From an uncultured Lysobacter sp. (GTDB lineage: Bacteria; Pseudomonadota; Gammaproteobacteria; Xanthomonadales; Xanthomonadaceae), in contig CALTXS010000073.1 of assembly GCA_943913335.1 (NCBI GenBank), positions 1 to 5,685 on the forward strand: 5,685 bases of DNA. Direction: 5' to 3'. The first letter of the stretch is position 1. The number at the start of each line of letters is the position of its first letter. The notes below the pieces were generated by a model, which was not told the DNA's origin, ran no database searches, and was given only the letters and a program-made list of their open reading frames with translations. Both the position numbers and the translations under genes were made by a program. This document shows, piece after piece, positions 1 through 5,685 of the stretch.

Positions 1-1023
1 ATTGTGCAGAACGATGGCTATCTGAGTGACCGTAAAGGGCTCAATAAGTTGGGCGGTGGCTTGTCGCTGGGCGCGCTGACCGAGCGCGACAAGGAGCTGA
101 TCGCGGTAGCTGCGGAACTGAAGGCGGACTTTATTGCCGTCTCGTTCTGCCGCAATGCCGAGGACATGAACGAGGCGCGCCGCGTCGCACAATCATACGG
201 TAGCGATGCCCACCTGGTCGCCAAGATTGAGCGGGCCGAAGCGATCGAAAATCTGCACGAGATCGTGGCGGCCTCCGATGTGGTGATGGTGGCCCGCGGG
301 GATCTCGGTGTGGAAATTGGCGATGCCGAATTGCCCGGCCTGCAGAAAAAGATCATCCGCGCGTCGTTGGAGCAGGATCGAGTGGTGATTACAGCCACAC
401 AAATGCTGCAGTCCATGGTCGAAAGCCCGATTCCGACGCGTGCCGAAGTGCTGGACGTGGCCAATGCCGTGATTGACGGCACCGATGCCGTGATGCTCTC
501 GCAGGAGACGGCGGCCGGCTCGTTCCCGGTCAAGGCGGTCGAGGCGATGGCTCGCATCTGTCTGGGTGCCGAACGACAGTTTGACCACGACACCGATTTT
601 GAAAAAGCGCCGCGCAACTTGCAGCGCTCCGATCAGGCCATCGCCATGGCGGCCATGTTCCTGAGCGAGCACATGCAGGTGCGTGCCATTGTCGCCATGA
701 CGGATACCGGAGGCACGGCTCGATTCCTGTCGCGATTCCGCTCCCCGGCGCAGATTTATGCAATGTCGGGCTTTGCCTCGGCGCGGCGACGCATGGCCCT
801 GATGCGCGATGTGAATCCGGTTGCCTTTGAGTATCGCGGCATCTCGGCGCGTGAGGCGACCCGCTTTGCTACTCGTCAACTGTTCGAGGCCGGTTTGCTC
901 AATGTCGGCGACCACGTCATCGTCACCAATGGGGATGAGATGGATCGCCGAGGCGGCACCAATACCCTGCGTCTGCTGCAGGTCGGCGTCAACGGGCAGG
1001 CAGTAGGCCTGGCTAGCCTGTAA
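1..1023 (+). CDS. pykA: Pyruvate kinase, type II (PykA-like), 5'-truncated by the window edge
   Basis: Catalyses the last glycolytic step in the cytosol: phosphoenolpyruvate plus ADP gives pyruvate plus ATP. The reading frame is open from base 1, so the start lies outside the window. About 340 codons remain of a usual ~480, and roughly 145 N-terminal residues (first part of the A domain and the B lid) are missing. Numbering from the GTG at base 4, the active-site signature VAKIERAEAI spans 72-81 with catalytic Lys74 and metal ligand Glu76. The Mg/substrate loop MVARGDLGVE is at 95-104, ATQM at 131-134 and the A-domain MLSQETAAG at 164-172. Residues from about 205 form the C-terminal allosteric domain and end in a DHVIVTNGD...GGTNT motif. 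LNKLGGGLS near the left edge and the general match favour PykA over PykF. The C-terminus runs about 12 residues past the usual end. AMP or sugar-phosphate activation is typical of the family but is not shown here. The gene lies 151 bases upstream of the aldolase gene. Confidence 0.96.
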   Translation: MVQNDGYLSDRKGLNKLGGGLSLGALTERDKELIAVAAELKADFIAVSFCRNAEDMNEARRVAQSYGSDAHLVAKIERAEAIENLHEIVAASDVVMVARGDLGVEIGDAELPGLQKKIIRASLEQDRVVITATQMLQSMVESPIPTRAEVLDVANAVIDGTDAVMLSQETAAGSFPVKAVEAMARICLGAERQFDHDTDFEKAPRNLQRSDQAIAMAAMFLSEHMQVRAIVAMTDTGGTARFLSRFRSPAQIYAMSGFASARRRMALMRDVNPVAFEYRGISAREATRFATRQLFEAGLLNVGDHVIVTNGDEMDRRGGTNTLRLLQVGVNGQAVGLASL

Positions 1024-1110
1024 TCGGCACGATGGCACCTCCCGCTGCAGCCGTAGTGCGTGGCTGAGGGGCTGAATTCCTCTCAATCATCCGAAAGTCG
1101 TCCGGGAAAC

Positions 1111-1139
1111 TCCCTTTGCATTGGTATGCAGGGTATAAT
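1111..1139 (+). promoter_or_regulatory. Candidate sigma-70 promoter for the aldolase gene
   Basis: A perfect -10 hexamer TATAAT lies at 1134-1139, 35 bases before the aldolase ATG, placing the likely transcription start near 1146. The -35 position at 17-base spacing (1111-1116, TCCCTT) matches the consensus poorly. TTGCAT at 1116-1121 looks better but sits only 12 bases upstream, too close. No TG extended -10 motif is present. A strong -10 with a poor -35 would fit an activator-dependent or moderate promoter. This is a prediction from hexamers only. Confidence 0.5.
1117..1130. promoter_or_regulatory. Inverted repeat TGCAT-N4-ATGCA, possible operator
   Basis: TGCAT (1117-1121) and ATGCA (1126-1130) are perfect reverse complements separated by TGGT. 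The repeat sits in the spacer directly upstream of the TATAAT box, so a bound protein would overlap RNA polymerase. It does not match the sites I know for CRP (TGTGA-N6-TCACA) or HexR. A 5-base half-site can arise by chance, so only its position supports it. Confidence 0.3.
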
Positions 1140-1164
1140 TTCGCAGCCAATTTCGCCCAGATTT

Positions 1165-1169
1165 GAGGA
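1165..1169 (+). promoter_or_regulatory. Ribosome binding site of the aldolase gene
   Basis: GAGGA ends 5 bases before the ATG at 1175. This decides the start: a TTG at 1163 opens the same frame four codons earlier, but it overlaps the Shine-Dalgarno site and would have none of its own. Confidence 0.8.
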
Positions 1170-1174
1170 TTTTC

Positions 1175-2179
1175 ATGAGCATCGAAACGCTAGCCGAAAT
1201 CGCACTGGCCATGGTCGCCCCCGGTAAGGGCATCATCGCCATTGACGAGTCCAACGCCACCATTAAAAAGCGCTTCGACGGCGTCGGTGTCGAATGCACC
1301 GAGGAAAATCGCCGCGCCTACCGCGAAATGCTGCTGACCACACCGAACCTGAATCAGCACGTCTCCGGCGCGATCCTGTTTGATGAAACCATTCGCCAAT
1401 CCACCAAGGACGGCGTGCCCTTCACCAAGATCATGATGGACAACGGCATCATTCCGGGCATCAAGGTTGATAAGGGTACGTTCCCGCTGGCCGGTTTCCC
1501 GGGTGAGGTCGTGACCGAGGGTCTCGATGGCCTGCGCGATCGCCTGAAAGAGTATTACGAGCTCGGCGCCCGTTTCGCCAAGTGGCGTGCCGTGATCAAC
1601 ATCAGCGATGATGCGCCGTCGCAAACCGCCATCGATGCCAACTGCCATGCGCTGGCCCGCTACGCTTCGCTGTGTCAGGAACAGGGCCTGGTGCCGATGG
1701 TTGAGCCCGAGGTCATCATGGACGGCTCGCACGATCTGGACGAGTGCTACGGCGTGACCGAGGCCGTGCTGCTGTCGCTGTTCAATGCGCTGCGCGAACA
1801 AGGCGTCATGATCGAAGGCACCATCCTCAAGGCCTCCATGGTTATCTCCGGCACCACCTGCGAAGAACAGGCCGAAGTCGAAGAAGTCGCCGCTGCAACG
1901 CTGCACTGCCTGCGTTCCACCGTGCCGGCTACCTTGCCGGGCATCGTGTTCCTGTCGGGCGGCCAGTCCGATGAAAAGGCCACGGCCCACCTGAACGCCA
2001 TGAACCAAATGGGCGAACAACCGTGGCCGCTGACGTTCTCGTACGGCCGCGCCATGCAGTCGGCTGCACTCAAGATCTGGGCGCAGGACCTGACCGGCAA
2101 CCTGGCCGCTGCACAGCAAACCGTGTTTGACCGTGCTCGTGCCAACGGTCTGGCCGCTCTCGGTGAGTGGACTGCCTAA
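1175..2179 (+). CDS. fba: Class I fructose-bisphosphate aldolase (Schiff-base type)
   Basis: A cytosolic enzyme that reversibly cleaves fructose 1,6-bisphosphate into dihydroxyacetone phosphate and glyceraldehyde 3-phosphate, used in glycolysis and gluconeogenesis. At 334 residues it is a little shorter than the ~360-residue animal enzymes. It resembles their family rather than the DhnA/FbaB or zinc-dependent class II aldolases. By eye, the rabbit aldolase A catalytic residues map as follows: Asp24 (Asp33) in AIDES, Lys97 (Lys107) in GIKVDKG, Lys136 (Lys146) in FAKWR, Glu177 (Glu187) in VEPE, Schiff-base Lys219 (Lys229) in EGTILKASMV, Ser261 (Ser271) in LSGGQS and Arg292 (Arg303) in SYGRA. 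Residues 211-221 fit the class I active-site signature, using the less common Lys-Ala-Ser version. The C-terminal tyrosine of the animal enzymes is absent. The start is the ATG with GAGGA 5 bases upstream. A strong terminator follows, so the gene ends its transcription unit. The symbol is generic; fda is also used. Confidence 0.96.
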   Translation: MSIETLAEIALAMVAPGKGIIAIDESNATIKKRFDGVGVECTEENRRAYREMLLTTPNLNQHVSGAILFDETIRQSTKDGVPFTKIMMDNGIIPGIKVDKGTFPLAGFPGEVVTEGLDGLRDRLKEYYELGARFAKWRAVINISDDAPSQTAIDANCHALARYASLCQEQGLVPMVEPEVIMDGSHDLDECYGVTEAVLLSLFNALREQGVMIEGTILKASMVISGTTCEEQAEVEEVAAATLHCLRSTVPATLPGIVFLSGGQSDEKATAHLNAMNQMGEQPWPLTFSYGRAMQSAALKIWAQDLTGNLAAAQQTVFDRARANGLAALGEWTA

Positions 2180-2186
2180 GCGCCGA

Positions 2187-2199
2187 CGCGAACTTCGCG
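2187..2199. repeat. Short palindrome just after the aldolase stop codon
   Basis: CGCGAA (2187-2192) and TTCGCG (2194-2199) are perfect reverse complements around a single C. In RNA this would form a 4-bp CGCG stem with a 5-base loop, 7 bases after the stop codon and 14 bases before the main terminator stem. It may protect the mRNA 3' end or may be incidental. Confidence 0.4.
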
Positions 2200-2213
2200 C
2201 ATTGCAAATACAG

Positions 2214-2239
2214 AACGCCGGCCTCAGGGTCGGCGTTTT
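2214..2239 (+). terminator. Intrinsic transcription terminator after the aldolase gene
   Basis: AACGCCG (2214-2220) pairs with CGGCGTT (2231-2237). The enclosed bases add a G-T wobble and two C-G pairs, giving about 10 bp closed by a TCAG tetraloop. Four T residues (2236-2239) end the structure, then GCATTT follows. It lies 35 bases after the aldolase stop and should separate that gene from the efflux operon. The T run is short, so some read-through is possible. Confidence 0.85.
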
Positions 2240-2282
2240 GCATTTCATGTCAACGCATCGCCAGTTTGATCGTTCAAAACGG

Positions 2283-2311
2283 AGTATGACGTCGATCGCT
2301 CAATCTATAAT
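2283..2311 (+). promoter_or_regulatory. Candidate promoter of the efflux operon, very close to the start codon
   Basis: A perfect TATAAT at 2306-2311 ends only 8 bases before the adaptor ATG. At 17-base spacing the -35 position (2283-2288, AGTATG) is poor, and there is no extended -10 TG. If used, transcription would start at about 2318-2320, giving a leaderless or nearly leaderless mRNA. The hexamer may instead be chance, with the true promoter further upstream. Confidence 0.35.
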
Positions 2312-2319
2312 GTGAGGCT

Positions 2320-3471
2320 ATGCTGCGAATACTGACTAACTGCGCGCTTGCACTGACTCTCACGGTGGCGATGGCCTCGTGTTCCGATGCGGATAAGGAT
2401 GCGGCCGCGAACAACGGCGGCAAGGCGGGTGGTCCGGGTGCCGGCGGTGGCCGACCGCAAACGGTTACTGCGCTCACAGTACAGCCGCAATCCTGGGCCG
2501 ATGGCCTGTCGGCTCTGGGTACGGTTCAAGCACTGGAGTCGGTGACGATTGCTGCCAAGGTGTCCGAGACCGTGAGCCGCGTGCACTTTGCCAGCGGCCA
2601 GTTTGTCGGTCGCGGCACGCCGCTGGTGACGCTGACCGGTCAGCAGCAGGATGCCTCGCTTGCCCAGGCGCAAGCTCAATTGCGCGAGGCCCAGTCGCTG
2701 TACAACCGCTATGCGGCACTAGCCAAAGACCGGTACATTTCTGCAGCCCAGTTGGATACCCAGCGGGCCGCGCTTGAAACCGCGCAAGCCCAGGTCGCCA
2801 CTATTCGCGCCAATTTGAGCGACCGCGTGATTCGTGCCCCGTTTGCCGGTGTGCTCGGAATCCGCCGCATTTCCCCTGGCGCGCTGATTACGCCGGGAAC
2901 CGAGATCGCCACCTTGGACAGTATCGGCTCCGTCTACGTCGATTTCCCGGTGCCGGAGCTCAAGCTGCCTTCGGTACGCCAAGGACAAGCGGTCACGGCG
3001 ACCTCGCAGGCATACCCTGATCGCCCGTTCGAAGGCACGGTCCGCAACGTTGATATCCGCGTCGACCCCGCATCCCGTGCCGCCACCGTGCGTGCTGCAT
3101 TTGCGAATCCGGGTTATGCGCTGCGTCCCGGCATGCTGATGACGGTGCGTTTGGCTCAGCATCCGCGCCAGGCGCTGGTGGTTCCCGAGATTGCCATCGT
3201 GCAGAACGGTGCCGACAGTAGCGTGTTCCGCATCGGCAATGGCGACAAGGTATCGTCCGTCGTGGTGCAGTTGGGTGAACGTCGCGATGGCTGGGTCGAA
3301 ATTCGGTCGGGCTTGCTGGCCGGCGATCGCATCGTTGTGGATGGATCGGGCAAAGTGACCGACGGCGGTGAGGTAAAGGCCTCGCCGTATCGCGGCGCCC
3401 CGGGTGTGGCACCTGCAGCCGCTGCGAGCGGTGTTGCTCCTGCCGCAGTGTCCGCGCAAGGGACTCGCTAA
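2320..3471 (+). CDS. RND efflux periplasmic adaptor (membrane fusion protein), lipoprotein
   Basis: The adaptor of a tripartite efflux pump, linking the inner-membrane RND permease to an outer-membrane channel. It has 383 residues, normal for the AcrA/MexH-like family. Residues 1-20 are a lipoprotein signal peptide (one Arg, then a hydrophobic stretch) ending in a lipobox-like MASC with Cys21 as the lipidation site. A Gly-rich linker spans 33-44. The first half of the lipoyl (barrel-sandwich) domain is about 70-108, an Ala/Gln-rich alpha-hairpin about 109-167, and the second lipoyl half about 168-200 with RAPFAGVLGIRR (172-183). The beta-barrel is about 205-280, including ALRPGM (267-272), and the membrane-proximal domain about 285-355. 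An Ala/Pro tail with two GVAPAA copies ends the protein. The ATG is supported by the signal peptide, although GAGG (2314-2317) is only 2 bases away. A CTG two codons... specifically the next codon, at 2323, has better spacing but is a rare start. The gene is coupled to the permease by a TAATG overlap. The substrate cannot be told. Confidence 0.93.
   Translation: MLRILTNCALALTLTVAMASCSDADKDAAANNGGKAGGPGAGGGRPQTVTALTVQPQSWADGLSALGTVQALESVTIAAKVSETVSRVHFASGQFVGRGTPLVTLTGQQQDASLAQAQAQLREAQSLYNRYAALAKDRYISAAQLDTQRAALETAQAQVATIRANLSDRVIRAPFAGVLGIRRISPGALITPGTEIATLDSIGSVYVDFPVPELKLPSVRQGQAVTATSQAYPDRPFEGTVRNVDIRVDPASRAATVRAAFANPGYALRPGMLMTVRLAQHPRQALVVPEIAIVQNGADSSVFRIGNGDKVSSVVVQLGERRDGWVEIRSGLLAGDRIVVDGSGKVTDGGEVKASPYRGAPGVAPAAAASGVAPAAVSAQGTR
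3403..3447 (+). repeat. Duplicated GVAPAA codons in the adaptor tail
   Basis: Bases 3403-3420 and 3430-3447 each encode Gly-Val-Ala-Pro-Ala-Ala, with a 9-residue period. The copies differ at several third codon positions, so the duplication is either not recent or arose by convergent low-complexity drift. It lies in the tail after the membrane-proximal domain, where adaptor sequences are usually poorly conserved. Confidence 0.5.
3458..3463 (+). promoter_or_regulatory. Ribosome binding site of the RND permease gene
   Basis: AAGGGA lies inside the last codons of the adaptor gene and ends 7 bases before the permease ATG at 3471. With the adjoining TAATG stop/start overlap it supports coupled translation of adaptor and permease, and it fixes the permease start. 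Confidence 0.75.
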
Positions 3472-5685
3472 TGGGTTTGTCCGAGCTCAGCATCCGGCGG
3501 CCGGTGTTCGCCACGGTGATGAGCTTACTGATCATCGTCCTGGGCATGATGGCGTTCTCGCGCCTGACTCTGCGCGAACTGCCGGCCATTGATCCGCCGG
3601 TGGTGTCGGTCAGTGTCGATTACCCAGGCGCCTCGGCCGCGGTGATTGAAACGCGGGTGACCCAAGTTCTCGAAGATGCGCTATCGGGCATCGAAGGCGT
3701 CAACACCATCGAGTCGCGCAGTCAGCAAGGACGCGCTTCGGTGTCCATTGAATTCACGCTGGCGCGCGATATCGAGGCGGCCGCCAACGATGTGCGTGGT
3801 GCCATCAGCCGGGTCATCAATCGGTTGCCCGATGAGGCCGAACCGGCGCAGGTGTCCAAGGTCGAGAGCGACTCCGATCCGATCCTGTGGCTCAATATGA
3901 GTTCCGATCGGATGGACTCGTTGCAGCTGACCGATTACGCCAACCGCTATGTGACCGATCGTCTGTCCTCGATTGATGGCGTGGCCTCGGTAATGGTCGG
4001 TGGTCAGCAGCGTTACGCCATGCGCATCTGGCTCGATCGCGATCAGATGGCGGCGCGTGGAGTGGCGATCTCCGATGTCGAGTCGGCCTTGCGTTCCGAG
4101 AACGTCGAGCTGCCGGCAGGTAGCATCGAATCCGCCGATCGTGATTTCGCTGTGCGCGTTGAGCGCCAGTATCGTACGGCTGCAGACTTTGAGTCGCTGC
4201 CGATTGCCAAGGCCGCCAACGGTTACGTCGTGCGACTTGCCGATGTGGCCAAGGTTGAACTGACCACCGCCGAGCGTCGTTCGTACTATCGCAGCAATGG
4301 CCAGCAGAATATCGGCCTAGGCGTGGTCAAAACCTCGACCGCAAACAGTCTCGACGTCGCCAAGGCCGTGCGTGCCGCCGCTGCCGAGATCCAGACCACG
4401 CTGCCGCAGGGCACGCGCATTTTTGTCGCCTTCGATACCACTTTGTTTATCGAGTCCTCGGTTGAGCGGGTGTATCACACACTGATCGAAGCGCTGGTGC
4501 TGGTCCTGATCGTAATCTGGCTGTTCCTGGGCAGTGTGCGCGCCGCGCTGGTGCCTGCGGTTACTGTGCCGATCTGTCTGGTCGCCGCGTTTATTCCGCT
4601 GTATGCGTTCGGTTACTCAATTAACTTGCTGACCTTGCTGGCACTGATCCTATGTATCGGTCTGGTGGTCGACGATGCCATCGTGGTGCTGGAGAACATC
4701 CAGCGTCGCGCCGACTTGGGCGAGCCACCGCTGTTGGCCGCATCACGAGGTACCAAGCAGGTGGCGTTTGCCGTCATTGCCACCACGGCCGTGCTGGTTG
4801 CTGTGTTCCTGCCGGTCGGTTTTATGGAAGGCAACACCGGCCGCCTGTTCCGCGAGCTCGCCGTCGCCATGGCGGGTGCCGTTGCGATTTCCGCCTTCAT
4901 CGCGCTGACGCTGACGCCGATGATGTCGTCGCTGCTGGTGCGTCCGCATACCGAAGAGAAATCGCTGTGGATTGTGCGCAAATTCAACAGCCTGATTGAT
5001 GCGACGACCGAGCGCTATCGCCGTTTCCTCAATCACACCGTGGAACGCCTGTGGGTGTTTGTCGGCGTGGTGGTGGTTTCCGTCGGCCTGATCGTACTAC
5101 TGCTCAAAGTGGTGCCGAGCGAACTGGCGCCGGCCGAAGATCGCGGCAGCTTCAGCATCACGCTGACCGCGCCCGAGGGTGCCGGTTTTGACTACACCGT
5201 CAAGCAAGTGCAGGAAGCCGAGCACATCCTGGCACCGCTCACCGGCGAGGACAAAGTCATCACCCGATACAACCCGCGCGTGCCTGGCGGTTTCGGTGGC
5301 GGCGGTAGCGGCATGAATGTCGGTCGCATCATGGTCTTCCTCAACGATTGGCGTTCGCGCGATCAGTCGACACAGGAGGTCGCCGATAGTCTGCGCGGCG
5401 AACTGAGCAAGTTGCGTGGCGTCCAGGCGCGTCCGCAAGTTAGCGGCGGGCTGGTACGCACGCGTGGCCAACCTTTGCAGCTGGTATTGCAGGGTCCGGA
5501 CTATGCCCAGCTGACGCGTTGGCGCGATGCGATTCTGACGCGACTCGAGCAGAACCCCAACATCCAGTCCCCCGATTCGGACTACAAGGAAACCTTGCCG
5601 CAACTGCGCATTGCTGTGAATTCTCAGCGCGCTTCCGACCTGGGCGTCAGCCAGACCGATATCGGTCGCGCGCTCGAATCTCTAC
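3471..5685 (+). CDS. RND multidrug efflux permease (AcrB/HAE1 type), 3'-truncated by the window edge
   Basis: A proton-driven inner-membrane transporter that collects substrates in the periplasm and inner membrane and passes them through the adaptor to an outer-membrane channel. The frame runs open from ATG 3471 to the right edge: 738 residues of an expected 1030-1050, lacking TM8-TM12. It starts with the family motif SIRRPVFA (7-14). By eye, TM1 is about 11-30, the first periplasmic loop (pore and docking subdomains) 31-335, TM2 about 336-354, TM3 359-380, TM4 386-408, TM5 430-450, TM6 462-490 and TM7 527-547. The second periplasmic loop runs from 548 to the edge. TM4 carries GLVVDDAIVVLEN with Asp401-Asp402, matching the AcrB proton-relay pair Asp407/Asp408. 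APAEDRGSF (553-561) and FLNDW (623-627) are typical of HAE1 pumps rather than heavy-metal CusA types. The switch loop is unusually glycine-rich (606-614). YAMRIW (182-187) matches AcrB, but no Phe is seen at the AcrB Phe178 position. The substrate is unknown. An outer-membrane channel gene may follow. Confidence 0.95.
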   Translation, partial: MGLSELSIRRPVFATVMSLLIIVLGMMAFSRLTLRELPAIDPPVVSVSVDYPGASAAVIETRVTQVLEDALSGIEGVNTIESRSQQGRASVSIEFTLARDIEAAANDVRGAISRVINRLPDEAEPAQVSKVESDSDPILWLNMSSDRMDSLQLTDYANRYVTDRLSSIDGVASVMVGGQQRYAMRIWLDRDQMAARGVAISDVESALRSENVELPAGSIESADRDFAVRVERQYRTAADFESLPIAKAANGYVVRLADVAKVELTTAERRSYYRSNGQQNIGLGVVKTSTANSLDVAKAVRAAAAEIQTTLPQGTRIFVAFDTTLFIESSVERVYHTLIEALVLVLIVIWLFLGSVRAALVPAVTVPICLVAAFIPLYAFGYSINLLTLLALILCIGLVVDDAIVVLENIQRRADLGEPPLLAASRGTKQVAFAVIATTAVLVAVFLPVGFMEGNTGRLFRELAVAMAGAVAISAFIALTLTPMMSSLLVRPHTEEKSLWIVRKFNSLIDATTERYRRFLNHTVERLWVFVGVVVVSVGLIVLLLKVVPSELAPAEDRGSFSITLTAPEGAGFDYTVKQVQEAEHILAPLTGEDKVITRYNPRVPGGFGGGGSGMNVGRIMVFLNDWRSRDQSTQEVADSLRGELSKLRGVQARPQVSGGLVRTRGQPLQLVLQGPDYAQLTRWRDAILTRLEQNPNIQSPDSDYKETLPQLRIAVNSQRASDLGVSQTDIGRALESL

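Larger units (their letters stand above)
1024..1174. other. Intergenic region between pyruvate kinase and aldolase genes
   Basis: This 151-base gap holds the control region of the aldolase gene. Its left part has a weak hairpin, CAGCC (1048-1052) with GGCTG (1062-1066) and a 9-base loop. No run of T follows it, so I do not call a terminator, and read-through from the pyruvate kinase gene is possible. Its right part has the TATAAT box, an inverted repeat and the aldolase ribosome binding site, listed separately. I see no small ORF or RNA gene in it. Confidence 0.7.
2180..2319. other. Intergenic region between the aldolase gene and the efflux operon
   Basis: This 140-base gap separates the metabolic genes from the pump operon. 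It holds a GC-rich palindrome, an intrinsic terminator and a TATAAT box next to the adaptor start, each listed separately. Between the terminator and the TATAAT box (about 2240-2300) I see no gene. No divergent regulator gene for the pump lies here or elsewhere in the window. Confidence 0.7.

Noticed and set aside
4..6. GTG at base 4 as the start of a short pyruvate kinase
   Set aside because: The frame is open to base 1 and the protein begins mid-domain at that point, so this is a window-edge artefact, not a real start.
1041..1085. Hairpin after the pyruvate kinase stop as a terminator
   Set aside because: The stem is only 5 bp with a 9-base loop and no T run follows, so it does not meet the usual pattern.
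193..1086. Long open frame on the - strand (297 codons) opposite the pyruvate kinase gene
   Set aside because: It is a shadow of a GC-rich gene. The + strand frame has unmistakable pyruvate kinase motifs, and the antisense product is a His/Arg-rich sequence with no recognisable domain.
1116..1139. TTGCAT as the -35 box for the TATAAT upstream of the aldolase gene
   Set aside because: The spacing is 12 bases, well below the 16-18 that sigma-70 promoters use.
1190..2248. Long open frame on the - strand (352 codons) opposite the aldolase gene
   Set aside because: Antisense to a fully conserved aldolase and running through its terminator. The product is low complexity with no domain I recognise.
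2268..2298. GATCG...CGATC inverted repeat as an operator for the efflux operon
   Set aside because: The arms are 5 bases, 20 apart, and made of a palindromic, common motif. Chance is the simpler explanation, and no TetR- or MarR-type gene lies nearby.
2719..3589. Overlapping - strand open frames opposite the adaptor gene and permease start
   Set aside because: His/Arg-rich antisense translations typical of GC-rich coding DNA, with no good ribosome binding site or family resemblance seen.
5097..5603. Open frame of 168 codons on the - strand opposite the permease gene
   Set aside because: The + strand permease frame is continuous and conserved through this stretch, so this is a shadow.
1..5685. 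Mobile element, CRISPR array, tRNA or undescribed defence-type system
   Set aside because: All four coding frames are recognisable housekeeping or efflux families, the gaps are short, and I see no repeat arrays, terminal inverted repeats or cloverleaf-like segments.

Overview
The window looks like ordinary chromosomal sequence from a Gram-negative bacterium with fairly high GC (about 60% by eye). It is densely coded on the + strand. A type II (PykA-like) pyruvate kinase gene lies directly upstream of a class I, Schiff-base fructose-bisphosphate aldolase gene. From memory, this pair is familiar in Xanthomonas/Xylella-type gammaproteobacteria (Lysobacterales), so I lean toward a member of that order or a relative. 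This placement is an inference: no rRNA or other marker is present to confirm it.

Layout. (1) 1-1023: the 3' two-thirds of a pyruvate kinase gene, with its start off the left edge. (2) 1024-1174: an intergenic stretch with no clear terminator. It carries a perfect TATAAT box and a small inverted repeat upstream of the next gene. (3) 1175-2179: a complete class I aldolase gene with every recognisable catalytic residue in place. (4) 2180-2319: an intergenic stretch holding a strong intrinsic terminator and a TATAAT box almost touching the next start codon. (5) 2320-3471: the lipoprotein periplasmic adaptor of an RND efflux pump. (6) 3471-5685: the RND inner-membrane permease (HAE1/AcrB type), overlapping the adaptor gene by one base (TAATG) and cut by the right edge after about 738 of an expected 1030-1050 residues. 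The permease has no stop codon within the window.

Functionally there are two unrelated blocks. The first is central carbon metabolism: the last glycolytic step (phosphoenolpyruvate to pyruvate) and the aldol cleavage/condensation step. The second is a two-gene efflux operon, in which the adaptor bridges the permease to an outer-membrane channel that is not in the window. The terminator at 2214-2239 separates the blocks. I see no mobile element, CRISPR array, RNA gene, toxin-antitoxin pair or unrecognised gene cluster, and nothing I would call an undescribed system. The points worth checking are small: promoter and start architecture, the adaptor's lipoprotein sorting residue and tail, and the permease's glycine-rich switch loop.
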